NCBI GenBank assembly: GCA_017601265.1
Contig: JAFNJA010000037.1
Coordinates: forward strand, 1 to 5,903
Reading direction: 5' to 3'
Length of the DNA stretch: 5,903 nt
Origin: Candidatus Brockarchaeota archaeon
GTDB taxonomy: Archaea; Thermoproteota; EX4484-205; DTQO01
In this document: positions 5,721 to 5,903 of the stretch, piece after piece
Numbering within the stretch: the stretch's first letter is position 1
Layout of the letters: every line of letters starts with the position of its first letter
Position numbers and translations under genes: made by a program
Notes under the pieces: model-generated
What the model was told of the DNA's origin: nothing
Seen by the model: the letters and a program-made list of their open reading frames with translations, nothing else
Database searches by the model: none

Positions 5721-5903
5721 TTGTCGGAAAATGTGGAAAATCCTGGAAGTTCCGAAGGCGCGAAAAACGCCGGTGAAGGGCAGGTCCTGGATTCCGAAGG
5801 GCGCAGGATCGAGAAATTCTGCCCGAAATGTTACGTGTTCAGGACCCCCAAGGAGAACTATTGCATAGTTTGCGGAACGAAGCTCAAAGAGATCAAGCTG
5901 AAG
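5721..5903 (+). CDS. Small zinc-ribbon protein, N-terminal part (open at window end)
   Basis: The 61 codons visible begin MSENVENPGSSEGAKNAGEG and run to the window edge without a stop. A Gly/Glu/Ser-rich, probably disordered leader of about 30 residues precedes a Cys4 zinc ribbon: CPKC (Cys34, Cys37) and CIVCGTKL (Cys48, Cys51). Such ribbons are common in small archaeal proteins and regulators and do not define a function. The TTG at 5721 is chosen because GGAGGGGA (5708-5715) lies just upstream at good ribosome-binding distance, and no nearer in-frame ATG exists. It starts 24 nt after the TBP stop and in the same frame as TBP, so the two are likely co-transcribed. Confidence 0.7.
   Translation, partial: MSENVENPGSSEGAKNAGEGQVLDSEGRRIEKFCPKCYVFRTPKENYCIVCGTKLKEIKLK

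Overview
The window is archaeal DNA. It carries a gene for TATA-binding protein (TBP), its intergenic regions hold archaeal-type TATA elements, and the TBP gene contains two hairpins shaped like the bulge-helix-bulge (BHB) substrates of the archaeal RNA-splicing endonuclease. Codon use is GC-rich with TTG, GTG and ATG starts. No ribosomal RNA or other lineage marker is present, so I do not assign a phylum. A lineage with a broad-specificity splicing endonuclease (Thermoproteota-like) would fit the relaxed BHB motif, but that is inference.

Bases 1-4041 are a tightly packed minus-strand gene train. In transcription order it runs: ThuA-like protein (4041-3367), DegT/DnrJ/EryC1 PLP-dependent sugar aminotransferase-type protein (3347-2130), Fsr-like MFS transporter (2080-932), rubrerythrin (859-287) and the first 83 codons of an amidohydrolase (251 to beyond the window start). 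The first three genes are 19 and 49 nt apart and are probably one sugar-related transcription unit. Rubrerythrin has its own possible TATA element and may be transcribed separately.

Bases 4042-4184 are a divergent intergenic region. The plus strand then carries a flavodoxin-fold NAD(P)H-dependent FMN reductase-like protein (4185-4925), a 141-nt gap with an unusually dense array of TATA elements, the TBP gene (5067-5696) and the start of a small zinc-ribbon protein (5721 to the window end).

The notable find is in TBP. The gene looks broken: an in-frame TAG interrupts each of its two homologous halves. Each TAG lies inside the same 30-nt insertion, at the structurally equivalent position of each half. 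Each insertion folds into an 8-bp perfect hairpin, a 3-nt bulge, a perfect 4-bp helix between 5' exon and intron 3' end, and a second 3-nt splice-site segment. Removing 30 nt from each restores a full-length 189-residue TBP reading KPEQFPGL and EPEQFPGL across the junctions. The best explanation is a pair of identical BHB-type introns in a protein-coding mRNA, so that TBP can be made only after RNA splicing. The main alternative is UAG readthrough, for example as pyrrolysine. It is kept open because the next gene lies in the same frame beyond a third TAG.
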